In this document: positions 23,883 through 35,145 of the stretch, one piece after another | How positions within the stretch are numbered: position 1 is the stretch's first letter | Layout: the number at the start of each line of letters is the position of its first letter | Origin: Pseudomonas jessenii | Lineage (GTDB): Bacteria; Pseudomonadota; Gammaproteobacteria; Pseudomonadales; Pseudomonadaceae | Reading direction: 5' to 3' | Length of the DNA stretch: 64,000 nucleotides | NCBI RefSeq assembly: GCF_002236115.1 | Contig: NZ_NIWT01000010.1 | Location: 269,179 to 333,178, forward strand | Notes under the pieces: generated by a model | The model's input: the letters and a program-made list of their open reading frames with translations, nothing else | What the model was told of the DNA's origin: nothing | The model's database searches: none | Translations under genes and position numbers: made by a program

Positions 23883-25280
23883 CTAGGCTACGCACGCTGC
23901 CCCGGCCGGGTTGTTCACCAGGCGCTCAAGGGTGGTGCGATCCAATAGTTCGGTGTCCAGTTTGATGTAAATCGCCGCCTCTTCCGCGACGATGACTGCA
24001 TCTGTTACCCCTACGACCGCCTTCAGGCGCTCGACCAGACCCGCTTCGCGGATCGCCTCGGGCGACAACGGCAAGCGCAGGCTCGTGACGTAGGGAGGTT
24101 CGCGCATGGTAACAGCAAAGGCCAGCCAGAGGGCAGCCAGACCGGCGCATCCGAGGAACACAACCGACAGACCGCCATGCTGGAACAGCCAACCGCCAAG
24201 AATGCCGCCCAATGCCGACCCGAGGAACTGGCTGGTGGAATAAACCCCCATCGCCGTGCCCTTGCCGCCGGCCGGTGAAACCTTGCTGATCAGCGATGGC
24301 AACGAAGCTTCCAGCAGATTGAACGCGGTGAAGAACACCACCGTACCGATCACCAGAGCCCGCAAGCTGTCGCCGAACTGCCAGAAGAATAGCTCAGTGA
24401 ACATCAGCGTCACGACGGCGCCGAGTAAAACTCGTTTCATTTTGCGTTTCTTCTCGCCGTAGATAATGAACGGGATCATGGCGAAGAAAGAAATCAGCAA
24501 CGCGGTCAGGTACACCCACCAGTGCTGCTCTTTGGGCAGCCCGGCTTTCTCGACCAGCGCCAGCGGCAAGGCGACGAAGCTGGACATCAACATCGCGTGC
24601 AACACAAAAATACCCAGGTCCAGCCGTAGCAGGTCCGGGTGCTTGAGCGTCGGCATCAATGCCTGGCGCGCAACACCGGACTCGCGATGCTGCAATGTCC
24701 CGGTAGAGCGCGGCACCATGAACATGACGATCACAATGCCGAGCAGCGCCATGCCGCCCGTGGCGAGGAACAACCCGGACAGACCAAAAGCGCGGGTCAG
24801 CAACGGGCCGACCACCATGGCGACGGCGAACGACAGACCGATGGTCATGCCGATCATGGCCATGGCTTTGGTCCGATGCTGCTCCCGGGTCAGGTCTGAC
24901 AACAAGGCCATGACCGCGGCTGAAATCGCCCCGGCACCTTGCAGGATTCGCCCGGCGATCACGCCCCAGATCGAATCGGCATTGGCCGCCAGCAGACTGC
25001 CGAGGGCAAACACGATCAGGCCCAGGTAAATCACCGGGCGGCGACCGATCCTGTCGGAAATGAAACCGAAAGGAATCTGGAAAACTGCCTGGGTCAGGCC
25101 ATAAGCGCCAATCGCCAGACCGATCAGGGCCGGCGTGGCTCCGGCCAGGTCCATCCCATAGGTCGCCAAAACCGGCAACACCATGAACATGCCAAGCATA
25201 CGGAAGGCGAACACCAGGGCCAGACCGCTTGCCGCGCGGGTCTCGCTGCCGCTCATGCGCTCGCTGTGGGGATCGTGCAT
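23883..25280 (-). CDS. MFS transporter with C-terminal YAM-like domain (YajR-like)
   Basis: A 465-residue transporter: 12 transmembrane segments in residues 1-395 with motif A DRIGRRPVIYLGL after TM2 and the antiporter-type motif GRILQGAGAISAAVMAL in TM4-5. The last 65 residues (EAGLVERLKAVVGVTDAVIV, then AIYIKLDTELLD) form a ferredoxin-like YAM-type domain, as in E. coli YajR. Substrate unknown. It lies between uvrA and ssb, divergent from uvrA, and leads into ssb after 9 bp. Start 25280 has GAGG 7 bases upstream; an internal ATG eight codons later is a weaker choice. The same order is found in P. aeruginosa (from memory). Confidence 0.88.
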   Translation of the reverse strand: MHDPHSERMSGSETRAASGLALVFAFRMLGMFMVLPVLATYGMDLAGATPALIGLAIGAYGLTQAVFQIPFGFISDRIGRRPVIYLGLIVFALGSLLAANADSIWGVIAGRILQGAGAISAAVMALLSDLTREQHRTKAMAMIGMTIGLSFAVAMVVGPLLTRAFGLSGLFLATGGMALLGIVIVMFMVPRSTGTLQHRESGVARQALMPTLKHPDLLRLDLGIFVLHAMLMSSFVALPLALVEKAGLPKEQHWWVYLTALLISFFAMIPFIIYGEKKRKMKRVLLGAVVTLMFTELFFWQFGDSLRALVIGTVVFFTAFNLLEASLPSLISKVSPAGGKGTAMGVYSTSQFLGSALGGILGGWLFQHGGLSVVFLGCAGLAALWLAFAVTMREPPYVTSLRLPLSPEAIREAGLVERLKAVVGVTDAVIVAEEAAIYIKLDTELLDRTTLERLVNNPAGAACVA

Positions 25281-25403
25281 GGAAAAACCTCATGTGAACC
25301 GGCGGCGATTCTACCAGTCCCATCGATTGGCAGGGTATATCGCGACGCTTTGACGCGTGTAGATGACAGAGCTTTCATGCAAGGCAGCAATAGCAGCATT
25401 CGA

Positions 25404-25437
25404 TAGTGTGCATCCATCCAGTATTTGGCCGTATACT
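25404..25437 (+). promoter_or_regulatory. uvrA promoter with a LexA-box-like sequence
   Basis: Positions 25404-25423 match the E. coli-type SOS consensus (TACTGT-N8-ACAGTA style) at 14 of 20 bases; the downstream half CAGTA is perfect while the upstream half reads TAGTGT instead of TACTGT. A strong -10, TATACT, follows at 25432-25437. A box overlapping the -35 region is the usual place for LexA repression of uvrA. No good -35 hexamer is seen. Confidence 0.5.
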
Positions 25438-25471
25438 CCTACGTTTTCGACGCCCGCCGAGCGAGGCCACC

Positions 25472-28306
<2,835 letters not shown>

Positions 28307-28318
28307 CCGGCCCCCATG

Positions 28319-28358
28319 AAAAAGCCCCTGTCACTTCATCAGTGACAGGGGCTTTTTT
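28319..28358. terminator. Bidirectional terminator between uvrA and the ferritin gene
   Basis: A 17-bp stem with arms AAAAAGCCCCTGTCACT and AGTGACAGGGGCTTTTT and a 5-base loop; T tracts on both sides serve the two convergent genes. Confidence 0.92.
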
Positions 28359-28371
28359 GTATTCGCAGCAA

Positions 28372-28836
28372 TCAGGTGTGGGATTGCAGGTAGTTCTCTA
28401 GCCCGATCAACTTGATCAGACCCAACTGCTTCTCGAGCCAGTAGGTGTGATCTTCTTCGGTGTCATGCAATTGAACCCGCAGCATTTCGCGGCTGACGTA
28501 GTCCTTGTGTTGTTCGCAGAGCTTGATGCCCTTGCACAACGCAGCCCGTACCTTGTATTCCAAGCGCAAATCCGCTTCGAGCATCTCTGTCACCGTGGTG
28601 CCGACGTCGAGATCGTCCGGACGCATGCGCGGCGTGCCTTCGAGCATCAGAATCCGGCGCATCAGGGCATCAGCGTGCCCTGCTTCCTCTTCCATCTCGT
28701 GGTTGATTCTTTCGTAGAGCTTGGTGAAACCCCAGTCCTCATACATCCGCGAGTGGACGAAATATTGATCACGCGCGGCCAGTTCGCCGGTCAGCAACGT
28801 GTTGAGGTAATCGATCACATCTGGGTGGCCTTGCAT
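28372..28836 (-). CDS. Bacterial ferritin, FtnA/BfrA type lacking the haem-ligand Met
   Basis: A 154-residue iron-storage protein of the bacterioferritin/ferritin fold that forms 24-mer cages. Ferroxidase ligands are complete: Glu18, Glu51, His54, Glu93, Glu127 and His130. The methionine that binds haem between subunits in bacterioferritin (position 52) is replaced by Ala (EEAGHAD), so it probably cannot bind haem; the P. aeruginosa homologue next to katA (PA4235) was renamed FtnA for such reasons. It is upstream of nothing on its strand; its own promoter should lie in 28837-28950. Start at 28836 (MQGHPDVIDYLN) is the family start. Confidence 0.92.
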   Translation of the reverse strand: MQGHPDVIDYLNTLLTGELAARDQYFVHSRMYEDWGFTKLYERINHEMEEEAGHADALMRRILMLEGTPRMRPDDLDVGTTVTEMLEADLRLEYKVRAALCKGIKLCEQHKDYVSREMLRVQLHDTEEDHTYWLEKQLGLIKLIGLENYLQSHT

Positions 28837-28951
28837 CGCCCTACATCTCCCTGCTTTAAAATTGTAGTTTGAACCAACATGCCCTTATCGTCACTCGCAA
28901 GACGCAATAAAAGCGAAGATATTCTGAGAAAACTGGCTGAAATAACGCAAA

Positions 28952-28973
28952 AACCGCCCAAACAAGGGCGGTT
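28952..28973 (-). terminator. Terminator downstream of katA
   Basis: Stem AACCGCCC / GGGCGGTT with a 6-base loop, followed on the minus strand by TTTGCG. Lies between katA stop and the ferritin gene's promoter region. Confidence 0.75.
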
Positions 28974-28984
28974 CTGCTTCTCAT

Positions 28985-30439
28985 TTAGACTTCGTTAAGC
29001 TGTACGTTGAGCAGCTTTGCGATTGCTTCTCCATACGCCGGGTCAGCCTTGTAGAAATGCTGCAACTGGCGATCAACCACATCACTCGATACACCCGCCA
29101 TCGCACCGGCGATGCTGCTAACCAGCAATGATTGCTGCTCCCCAGTCATCAAGCGAAACAACGCGCCGGCGTGGCTGTAGTAGTCGGTATCCTCGCGGTG
29201 ATCGTAACGATCAGCCGCACCGCTCAGTGCCAATGGCGGCTCTGCATAGCGAGGCGCTTGCTTCGGCGACTCAACGTAGCTGTTCGGCTCGTAGTTTGGT
29301 GCCGCACCGCCGTTACTGCCAAACGCCATCGAACCATCACGCTGGTAGCTGTTCACCGGACTGCGAGGCGCATTAACCGGCAATTGCTGGTGATTGGTGC
29401 CAACACGGTAGCGGTGAGCATCCGCGTAAGCGAATACTCGACCTTGCAGCATGCGGTCAGGCGATAAGCCAACACCTGGGACCATGTTGCTGGGACCGAA
29501 TGCCGCTTGCTCGACTTCAGCAAAGTAGTTCAGCGGATTGCGATTGAGCTCCAGCTCTCCGACCTCAATCAGTGGAAACTCTTTCTGCGACCAGGTCTTG
29601 GTGACATCAAAGGGGTTCTCGTAGTGCGCCGCTGCCTGAGCTTCGCTCATGATCTGGATGCATACGCGCCATTTCGGGAAATCACCCTGCTCGATGGCAT
29701 TGAACAGGTCGCGCTGGGCGTAATCCGGATCAGTGCCCGCCAGGCGCGCTGCCTCCGCTGGAGCAAGGTTCTTGATCCCCTGCCTGGTCTTGTAGTGCCA
29801 CTTCACCCAGTGACGCTCACCTTGAGCGTTGATGAGGCTGTAAGTGTGGCTGCCGAAGCCATGCATGTGACGGTATCCATCAGGGATACCCCGGTCGGAG
29901 AACAGGATGGTGACCTGGTGCAGCGCCTCGGGCGAATGCGACCAGAAGTCCCACATCGCCTGGGCACTCTTCAGGTTGCTTTGCGGCAAACGCTTCTGGG
30001 TGTGGATAAAGTCCGGGAACTTCAGTGGATCGCGAATGAAGAACACGGGGGTGTTGTTGCCGACGATGTCCCAGTTGCCTTCCTCGGTATAAAACTTCAA
30101 GGCGAACCCACGCGGATCACGCTCGGTATCAGCCGAACCCCGCTCACCGCCCACGGTGGAAAACCGCAGGAAAGTCGGGGTTTGCTTGCCGACTGTCTCA
30201 AACAGCTTCGCGCTGGTGTATTGAGTGATATCGCGCGTCACGGTGAACGTACCGTAGGCACCCGAGCCTTTGGCGTGTACACGGCGCTCAGGGATGTTTT
30301 CACGGTTGAAGTGGGCAAGCTTCTCGATCAGGTGAAAGTCGTCGAGCAGCAGCGGGCCACGAGGGCCGGCGGAACGGGAATTCTGGTTATCGGCAACAGG
30401 AGCGCCACTGGCGGTGGTAAGCGTTTTGTTTTGGCTCAT
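28985..30439 (-). CDS. katA: Catalase KatA, clade-3 haem catalase
   Basis: A 484-residue small-subunit catalase that turns hydrogen peroxide into water and oxygen. The distal pocket His55 is in ERRVHAKGSGAYG, Asn128 in WDIVGNNTPVFF, and the proximal haem ligand Tyr338 in LQGRVFAYADAHRYR. FLRFSTVGGERGSADTERDP is the conserved substrate channel region. The length and motifs fit clade 3 (NADPH-binding) enzymes. It is preceded by a 160-bp region that holds a 15-bp palindrome, and lies beside the ferritin gene, as in P. aeruginosa, where the pair links peroxide defence to iron storage. Confidence 0.96.
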   Translation of the reverse strand: MSQNKTLTTASGAPVADNQNSRSAGPRGPLLLDDFHLIEKLAHFNRENIPERRVHAKGSGAYGTFTVTRDITQYTSAKLFETVGKQTPTFLRFSTVGGERGSADTERDPRGFALKFYTEEGNWDIVGNNTPVFFIRDPLKFPDFIHTQKRLPQSNLKSAQAMWDFWSHSPEALHQVTILFSDRGIPDGYRHMHGFGSHTYSLINAQGERHWVKWHYKTRQGIKNLAPAEAARLAGTDPDYAQRDLFNAIEQGDFPKWRVCIQIMSEAQAAAHYENPFDVTKTWSQKEFPLIEVGELELNRNPLNYFAEVEQAAFGPSNMVPGVGLSPDRMLQGRVFAYADAHRYRVGTNHQQLPVNAPRSPVNSYQRDGSMAFGSNGGAAPNYEPNSYVESPKQAPRYAEPPLALSGAADRYDHREDTDYYSHAGALFRLMTGEQQSLLVSSIAGAMAGVSSDVVDRQLQHFYKADPAYGEAIAKLLNVQLNEV

Positions 30440-30493
30440 GCGATCTTCCTTCCTCTGTCGGTCTTGAACTGCCGGCTATCGGCTGAGAGGGAG

Positions 30494-30508
30494 TATTGAT
30501 CATCAATA
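30494..30508 (-). promoter_or_regulatory. Palindrome upstream of katA
   Basis: A perfect inverted repeat TATTGAT-C-ATCAATA, 55-70 bases upstream of the katA ATG. Its TTGAT/ATCAA halves resemble ANR half-sites but with 1-base instead of 4-base spacing. An OxyR-like half (ATAG-N7-CTAA) occurs at 30543-30557. Function is unproven. Confidence 0.4.
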
Positions 30509-30635
30509 TGACAGCTACAAATTCATTAACTTGCAGACATCGATAGATAAAAACTAATGATCATCCCCATCACATAATGACGACGAGGACGCGGGAAACG
30601 CTTGTACAGAGGGCGCGTTTCTTACAGGCACAAAA

Positions 30636-30656
30636 AACCGGGCACTAGGCCCGGTT
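30636..30656 (-). terminator. Terminator at the end of the alpha operon (after rplQ)
   Basis: Stem AACCGGGC / GCCCGGTT with a 5-base loop. On the minus strand it follows rplQ by about 20 bases and is trailed by TTTTTTG. Confidence 0.88.
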
Positions 30657-30676
30657 CTTTGTTTCAGACTGACGTC

Positions 30677-31063
30677 TTACTCGGCAGATACAGCTTCGCC
30701 AGCAGTAGCACGATCAACCAACTCGACGTACGCCATAGGCGCGTTGTCGCCAGCGCGGAAACCGCACTTGAGGATGCGCAGGTAGCCACCCTCACGGGTA
30801 GCGTAACGCTTGCCCAGGTCGTTGAAGAGCTTACCAACGATAGCTTTCGAACGAGTACGGTCGAAAGCCAGACGGCGGTTAGCAACGCTATCTGTCTTGG
30901 CCAAAGTGATCAGCGGCTCGGCAACGCGGCGCAGTTCTTTAGCTTTTGGCAGAGTAGTTTTGATCAGCTCGTGCTCGAACAGCGACACCGCCATGTTTTG
31001 GAACATGGCCTTGCGGTGCGAGCTGGTGCGGCTCAGGTGACGACCACTTTTACGATGACGCAT
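30677..31063 (-). CDS. rplQ: 50S ribosomal protein L17
   Basis: A 128-residue L17 starting MRHRKSGRHLSRTSSHRKAM, which is the diagnostic L17 N-terminus; it binds 23S rRNA near the exit tunnel. Length and sequence are as in other pseudomonads. It is the last gene of the alpha operon, 42 bp after rpoA, and is followed by a rho-independent terminator. Confidence 0.98.
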   Translation of the reverse strand: MRHRKSGRHLSRTSSHRKAMFQNMAVSLFEHELIKTTLPKAKELRRVAEPLITLAKTDSVANRRLAFDRTRSKAIVGKLFNDLGKRYATREGGYLRILKCGFRAGDNAPMAYVELVDRATAGEAVSAE

Positions 31064-31105
31064 GGTTCATTCCTTACCAAACACTACGTTCGGTGATTAC
31101 GACGA

Positions 31106-32107
31106 TCAGGCAGTCGCCTTGTCGTCCTTCTTAAGACTTGCAGGCGGCCAGTTGTCGAGGCGCATGCCGAGGGACAGACCGCGGGAGGCCAGAACGTCCT
31201 TGATTTCAGTCAAGGATTTCTTGCCCAGGTTCGGAGTCTTCAACAGCTCTACTTCGGTACGCTGAATCAGGTCACCGATGTAGTAGATGTTTTCCGCCTT
31301 AAGGCAGTTAGCCGAACGTACAGTCAGTTCCAGATCGTCAACCGGGCGAAGCAGGATCGGATCGATCTCGTCTTCCTGCTCGACAACCACTGGCTCACTG
31401 TCACCCTTGAGGTCGACGAACGCAGCCAACTGCTGTTGCAGGATGGTTGCAGCGCGGCGAATTGCCTCTTCAGGATCCAGAGTACCGTTGGTTTCCAGAT
31501 CAATAACCAGCTTGTCCAGGTTAGTACGCTGCTCGACACGGGCGTTTTCCACCACGTATGCGATACGGCGAACCGGGCTGAACGAAGAGTCAAGCTGCAA
31601 GCGACCGATGCTGCGGCTTTCGTCTTCATCGCTCTGACGCGAGTCTGCCGGTTCATAACCACGACCACGAGCTACTACGAGCTTCATGTTCAGGGCGCCG
31701 TTAGACGCCAGGTTAGCGATTACGTGATCGGGATTAACGATCTCGACATCATGATCCAGCTGAATATCGGCAGCGGTAACCACCCCCGAACCCTTCTTCG
31801 ACAAGGTCAGCGTAACTTCGTCACGACCGTGCAGCTTGATAGCCAGACCTTTAAGGTTCAACAGGATTTCAATTACGTCTTCCTGTACACCTTCGATGGC
31901 GCTGTACTCGTGGAGCACACCGTCAATCTCGGCCTCGACTACTGCACAGCCGGGCATTGAGGACAACAGGATGCGGCGCAGCGCGTTGCCCAGGGTATGG
32001 CCAAAGCCACGCTCGAGAGGCTCGAGAGTGATCTTGGCGCGGGTTGGACTGACAACCTGCACATCAATGTGGCGGGGTGTCAGGAACTCATTTACCGAAA
32101 TCTGCAT
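31106..32107 (-). CDS. rpoA: RNA polymerase alpha subunit
   Basis: A 333-residue alpha subunit. The N-terminal dimerisation domain (residues 1-235; LEPLERGFGHTLGNALRRIL) nucleates assembly of beta and beta-prime. After a flexible linker, the C-terminal domain (250-320; LTVRSANCLKAENIYYIGDL, LGKKSLTEIKDVL) contacts UP elements and activators. Placed between rpsD (22 bp upstream) and rplQ, as in the alpha operon of gammaproteobacteria. Nothing unusual seen. Confidence 0.98.
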   Translation of the reverse strand: MQISVNEFLTPRHIDVQVVSPTRAKITLEPLERGFGHTLGNALRRILLSSMPGCAVVEAEIDGVLHEYSAIEGVQEDVIEILLNLKGLAIKLHGRDEVTLTLSKKGSGVVTAADIQLDHDVEIVNPDHVIANLASNGALNMKLVVARGRGYEPADSRQSDEDESRSIGRLQLDSSFSPVRRIAYVVENARVEQRTNLDKLVIDLETNGTLDPEEAIRRAATILQQQLAAFVDLKGDSEPVVVEQEDEIDPILLRPVDDLELTVRSANCLKAENIYYIGDLIQRTEVELLKTPNLGKKSLTEIKDVLASRGLSLGMRLDNWPPASLKKDDKATA

Positions 32108-32129
32108 GGATGCACCTATTTTCTAGCCC

Positions 32130-32750
32130 TTACTTGGAGTAGAGCTCGACAATCAGGCTTTCGTTGATGTCGGCGGACAGATCACTGCGAGCTGGAACGT
32201 TCTTGAAAACGCCCGACTTCTTCTCAGTGTCTACTTCTACCCATTCTACGCGGCCACGTTGGGCACACAGATCGAGAGCTTGGACAATGCGAAGTTGATT
32301 TTTTGCTTTCTCGCGAACAGCGACCACGTCACCAGCACGAACCTGGTAGGACGGAACGTTAACGGTCTGACCGTTTACGCTGATCGACTTGTGCGATACC
32401 AGCTGACGGGATTCGGCACGAGTCGAACCAAAGCCCATACGGTATACAACGTTGTCCAGACGGCATTCGAGCAGTTGCAGCAGGTTTTCACCGGTTGCAC
32501 CTTTCTTGCCAGCAGCTTCTTTGTAGTAGCCGCTGAATTGACGCTCGAGAACGCCGTAGATACGACGGACCTTCTGCTTTTCACGCAGTTGGGTGCCGTA
32601 GTCGGACTGGCGACCGCGGCGTTGGCCGTGGATACCAGGTGCTGCTTCAATGTTGCACTTCGATTCGATCGCGCGCACGCCGCTCTTCAGGAAGAGATCG
32701 GTGCCTTCGCGACGAGCGAGTTTGCATTTTGGACCAATGTAACGAGCCAT
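32130..32750 (-). CDS. rpsD: 30S ribosomal protein S4
   Basis: A 206-residue primary 16S rRNA-binding protein; in E. coli it also represses the alpha operon and binds RNA polymerase. The start MARYIGPKCKLARREGTDLF is typical. The S4 RNA-binding domain is seen at residues about 96-155 (RLDNVVYRMGFGSTRAESRQ, VSHKSISVNGQTVNVPSYQV). It is 18 bp after rpsK and upstream of rpoA. Confidence 0.98.
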   Translation of the reverse strand: MARYIGPKCKLARREGTDLFLKSGVRAIESKCNIEAAPGIHGQRRGRQSDYGTQLREKQKVRRIYGVLERQFSGYYKEAAGKKGATGENLLQLLECRLDNVVYRMGFGSTRAESRQLVSHKSISVNGQTVNVPSYQVRAGDVVAVREKAKNQLRIVQALDLCAQRGRVEWVEVDTEKKSGVFKNVPARSDLSADINESLIVELYSK

Positions 32751-32768
32751 TCTTTACAATCTCCTGGA

Positions 32769-33158
32769 TTACACGCGGCGCTTCTTCGGCGGACGGCACC
32801 CGTTGTGCGGGATTGGCGTCACGTCGGTGATGCTGGCGATCTTGTAGCCACAGCCGTTCAAAGCGCGGACTGCGGATTCACGACCTGGACCTGGACCTTT
32901 GACGTTGACGTCGAGGTTTTTCAGGCCGTATTCCAGCGCAGCTTGACCAGCACGTTCAGCAGCTACTTGAGCAGCAAACGGGGTGGACTTGCGGGAACCG
33001 CGGAAACCCGAACCACCGGAGGTAGCCCAGGAAAGAGCGTTACCTTGACGGTCGGTGATGGTCACGATGGTGTTGTTAAAAGATGCATGGATGTGGGCGA
33101 TGCCATCAACCACTGTCTTTTTAACTTTTTTACGAGGACGAGCAGCAGGTTTTGCCAT
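32769..33158 (-). CDS. rpsK: 30S ribosomal protein S11
   Basis: A 129-residue platform protein of the small subunit. Recognised by GIAHIHASFNNTIVTITDRQ and the C-terminal VTPIPHNGCRPPKKRRV, where the Asn-Gly site is deamidated to isoaspartate in E. coli. Second gene of the alpha operon, 30 bp after rpsM. Confidence 0.98.
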   Translation of the reverse strand: MAKPAARPRKKVKKTVVDGIAHIHASFNNTIVTITDRQGNALSWATSGGSGFRGSRKSTPFAAQVAAERAGQAALEYGLKNLDVNVKGPGPGRESAVRALNGCGYKIASITDVTPIPHNGCRPPKKRRV

Positions 33159-33188
33159 GATTAAATTCCTGTCGATTCGCTGGGGCGA

Positions 33189-33545
33189 TTACTTGCGGAT
33201 CGGCTTACGCGGACCTTTACGGGTACGCGCGTTGGTCTTGGTACGCTGACCGCGTACTGGAAGACCGCGACGATGACGCAGACCGCGATAGCAACCGAGG
33301 TCCATCAAGCGCTTGATTTTCATGTTGATTTCGCGACGCAGGTCACCTTCAGTGGTGAACTTCGCCACTTCGCCACGCAGCTGTTCAATTTGCTCGTCGC
33401 TCAGATCTTTGATCTTTGCTGCTGGGTTTACCCCAGTCTCTGCACAAATTTTCTGTGCAGTAGTGCGACCAACACCATAGATGTAGGTCAGCGAGATAAC
33501 AGTATGCTTGTTATCTGGAATGTTAACGCCTGCAATACGGGCCAT
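33189..33545 (-). CDS. rpsM: 30S ribosomal protein S13
   Basis: A 118-residue head protein of the 30S subunit contacting P-site tRNA through its basic tail (TKTNARTRKGPRKPIRK). Start MARIAGVNIPDNKHTVISLT. It is the first gene of the alpha operon; a promoter (33605-33633) lies right upstream, so the leader is about 50 nt, shorter than the S4-binding leader of E. coli. Confidence 0.98.
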   Translation of the reverse strand: MARIAGVNIPDNKHTVISLTYIYGVGRTTAQKICAETGVNPAAKIKDLSDEQIEQLRGEVAKFTTEGDLRREINMKIKRLMDLGCYRGLRHRRGLPVRGQRTKTNARTRKGPRKPIRK

Positions 33546-33604
33546 TCAGTGGGACTCCAATTGACAGCTACCTACGCCCCGGAAGCCAAGAAATAGGGCG
33601 CGAG

Positions 33605-33633
33605 ATAATATCGCTGTAATAACAAATAATCAA
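33605..33633 (-). promoter_or_regulatory. Promoter of the alpha operon (rpsM)
   Basis: On the minus strand, -35 TTGATT (33628-33633), a 17-base spacer, -10 TATTAT (33605-33610) and a GC-rich discriminator (CTCGCGCCC). It abuts the hairpin at 33634-33657. Confidence 0.72.
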
Positions 33634-33657
33634 CCCGGCAGCGCACTAGCTGCCGGG
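33634..33657 (-). terminator. Terminator-like hairpin after rpmJ (end of spc operon)
   Basis: A 9-bp stem CCCGGCAGC / GCTGCCGGG with a 6-base loop, followed on the minus strand by TTGATTATTTG. The T-rich tail is interrupted, so it may be a partial terminator. Confidence 0.65.
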
Positions 33658-33675
33658 CTTGAAGCACAATCACAC

Positions 33676-33792
33676 TCAGCCTTGGCGCTGTTTGTGACGC
33701 GGTTCCGCGCTGCAAATTACTCGAACAACACCTTCGCGGCGAATAATCTTGCAGTTACGGCACAGCTTTTTCACCGATGCACGAACTTTCAT
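33676..33792 (-). CDS. rpmJ: 50S ribosomal protein L36
   Basis: A 38-residue protein, [20 protein letters not shown] then [18 protein letters not shown]. Cys11, Cys14, Cys27 and His33 form the zinc ribbon, so this is the zinc-binding form. It is the smallest 50S protein. Located 24 bp after secY, at the end of the spc operon. Confidence 0.97.
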
Positions 33793-33816
33793 CACCAACT
33801 CCTCGAACCTTATGGG

Positions 33817-35145
33817 TCAGCGCAGCATGCCGCTGCCGTAACCCTTCAGGTTGGCTTTCTTCATCAGGGATTCGTACTGGTGCGAAACGAGGTGCGATTG
33901 TACTTGGGACATGAAGTCCATCACAACCACGACGACGATCAGCAACGAGGTCCCGCCAAGGTAGAACGGTACGTTGGCTGCAACCACCAGGAACTGGGGC
34001 AACAGGCAGACGGCCGTCATGTAAAGAGCACCGAACATGGTCAAGCGAGTCAGAACGCCATCAATGTAGCGCGCAGACTGCTCACCTGGACGGATGCCCG
34101 GAATAAAGGCACCGGACTTCTTCAGGTTTTCCGCTACGTCTTTCGGATTGAACATCAACGCCGTATAGAAGAAGCAGAAGAAAATAATCCCTGCACTAAA
34201 CAGCAGAATATTCAACGGCTGACCAGGAGCGATCGACTGCGAGATGTCCTGCAACCAGCCCATACCTTCAGACTGACCGAACCAGGCACCCAACGAAGCC
34301 GGGAACAGCAAAATGCTGCTCGCGAAAATAGCCGGAATAACACCGGCCATGTTCACCTTCAGCGGCAAGTGGCTGGTCTGCGCAGCGAAGACCTTGCGGC
34401 CCTGCTGACGCTTGGCGTAGTGAACAGCAATACGACGCTGACCACGCTCAATGAACACCACAAAACCGATAATCGCTACTGCCAGCAAACCGATGGCAAC
34501 CAGGGCGAAGATGTTGATATCACCCTGACGTGCAGACTCGAAAGACTGCCCGATCGCTCTCGGAAGACCGGCGACGATACCTGCGAAAATCAACATCGAG
34601 ATACCGTTGCCAACACCACGCTCAGTAATCTGCTCACCCAGCCACATCATGAACATCGCACCAGCCACAAACGTGGATACCGCGACGAAATGGAAGCCAA
34701 AGTCACCAGTGAACGCAACACCCTGCCCCGCCAGGCCAACGGACATGCCGATAGCCTGAACCAGGGCGAGGATGACAGTGCCGTAGCGGGTGTACTGGCT
34801 GATCTTGCGACGGCCAGCTTCACCTTCCTTCTTCAACTGCTCCAGCTGCGGGCTGACGGCGGTCATCAGTTGCATGATGATCGATGCCGAGATGTACGGC
34901 ATGATCCCCAGTGCAAAGATGCTCATCCGCTCCAGCGCGCCGCCGGAAAACATGTTGAACAAGCTAAGAATGGTCCCCTCATTCTGTCGAAACAGGTCCG
35001 CGAGTCGGTCCGGGTTGATACCTGGAACCGGGATGTGTGCGCCTATTCGGTAGACGATAATCGCCAGGAACAGAAAACGCAGACGAGCCCAGAGTTCAGA
35101 CATACCGCCTTTGCCGAGCGCAGAGAGAGCACCTTGCTTAGCCAT
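33817..35145 (-). CDS. secY: Preprotein translocase subunit SecY
   Basis: The 442-residue channel subunit of the Sec translocon, with ten transmembrane helices. The start MAKQGALSALGKGGMSELWA and RFLFLAIIVYRIGAHIPVPG are typical of Pseudomonas SecY. The stop-start junction with rplO is tight (35145/35146). Works with SecE (encoded at 60550-60918) and SecG (outside the window). Confidence 0.98.
   Translation of the reverse strand: MAKQGALSALGKGGMSELWARLRFLFLAIIVYRIGAHIPVPGINPDRLADLFRQNEGTILSLFNMFSGGALERMSIFALGIMPYISASIIMQLMTAVSPQLEQLKKEGEAGRRKISQYTRYGTVILALVQAIGMSVGLAGQGVAFTGDFGFHFVAVSTFVAGAMFMMWLGEQITERGVGNGISMLIFAGIVAGLPRAIGQSFESARQGDINIFALVAIGLLAVAIIGFVVFIERGQRRIAVHYAKRQQGRKVFAAQTSHLPLKVNMAGVIPAIFASSILLFPASLGAWFGQSEGMGWLQDISQSIAPGQPLNILLFSAGIIFFCFFYTALMFNPKDVAENLKKSGAFIPGIRPGEQSARYIDGVLTRLTMFGALYMTAVCLLPQFLVVAANVPFYLGGTSLLIVVVVVMDFMSQVQSHLVSHQYESLMKKANLKGYGSGMLR

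Noticed and set aside
25432..25437. AGTAT-N8-ATACT inverted repeat at 25420-25437 as an operator
   Set aside because: It overlaps the -10 and the LexA-like half; its arms are only 5 bp and have no matching known consensus.
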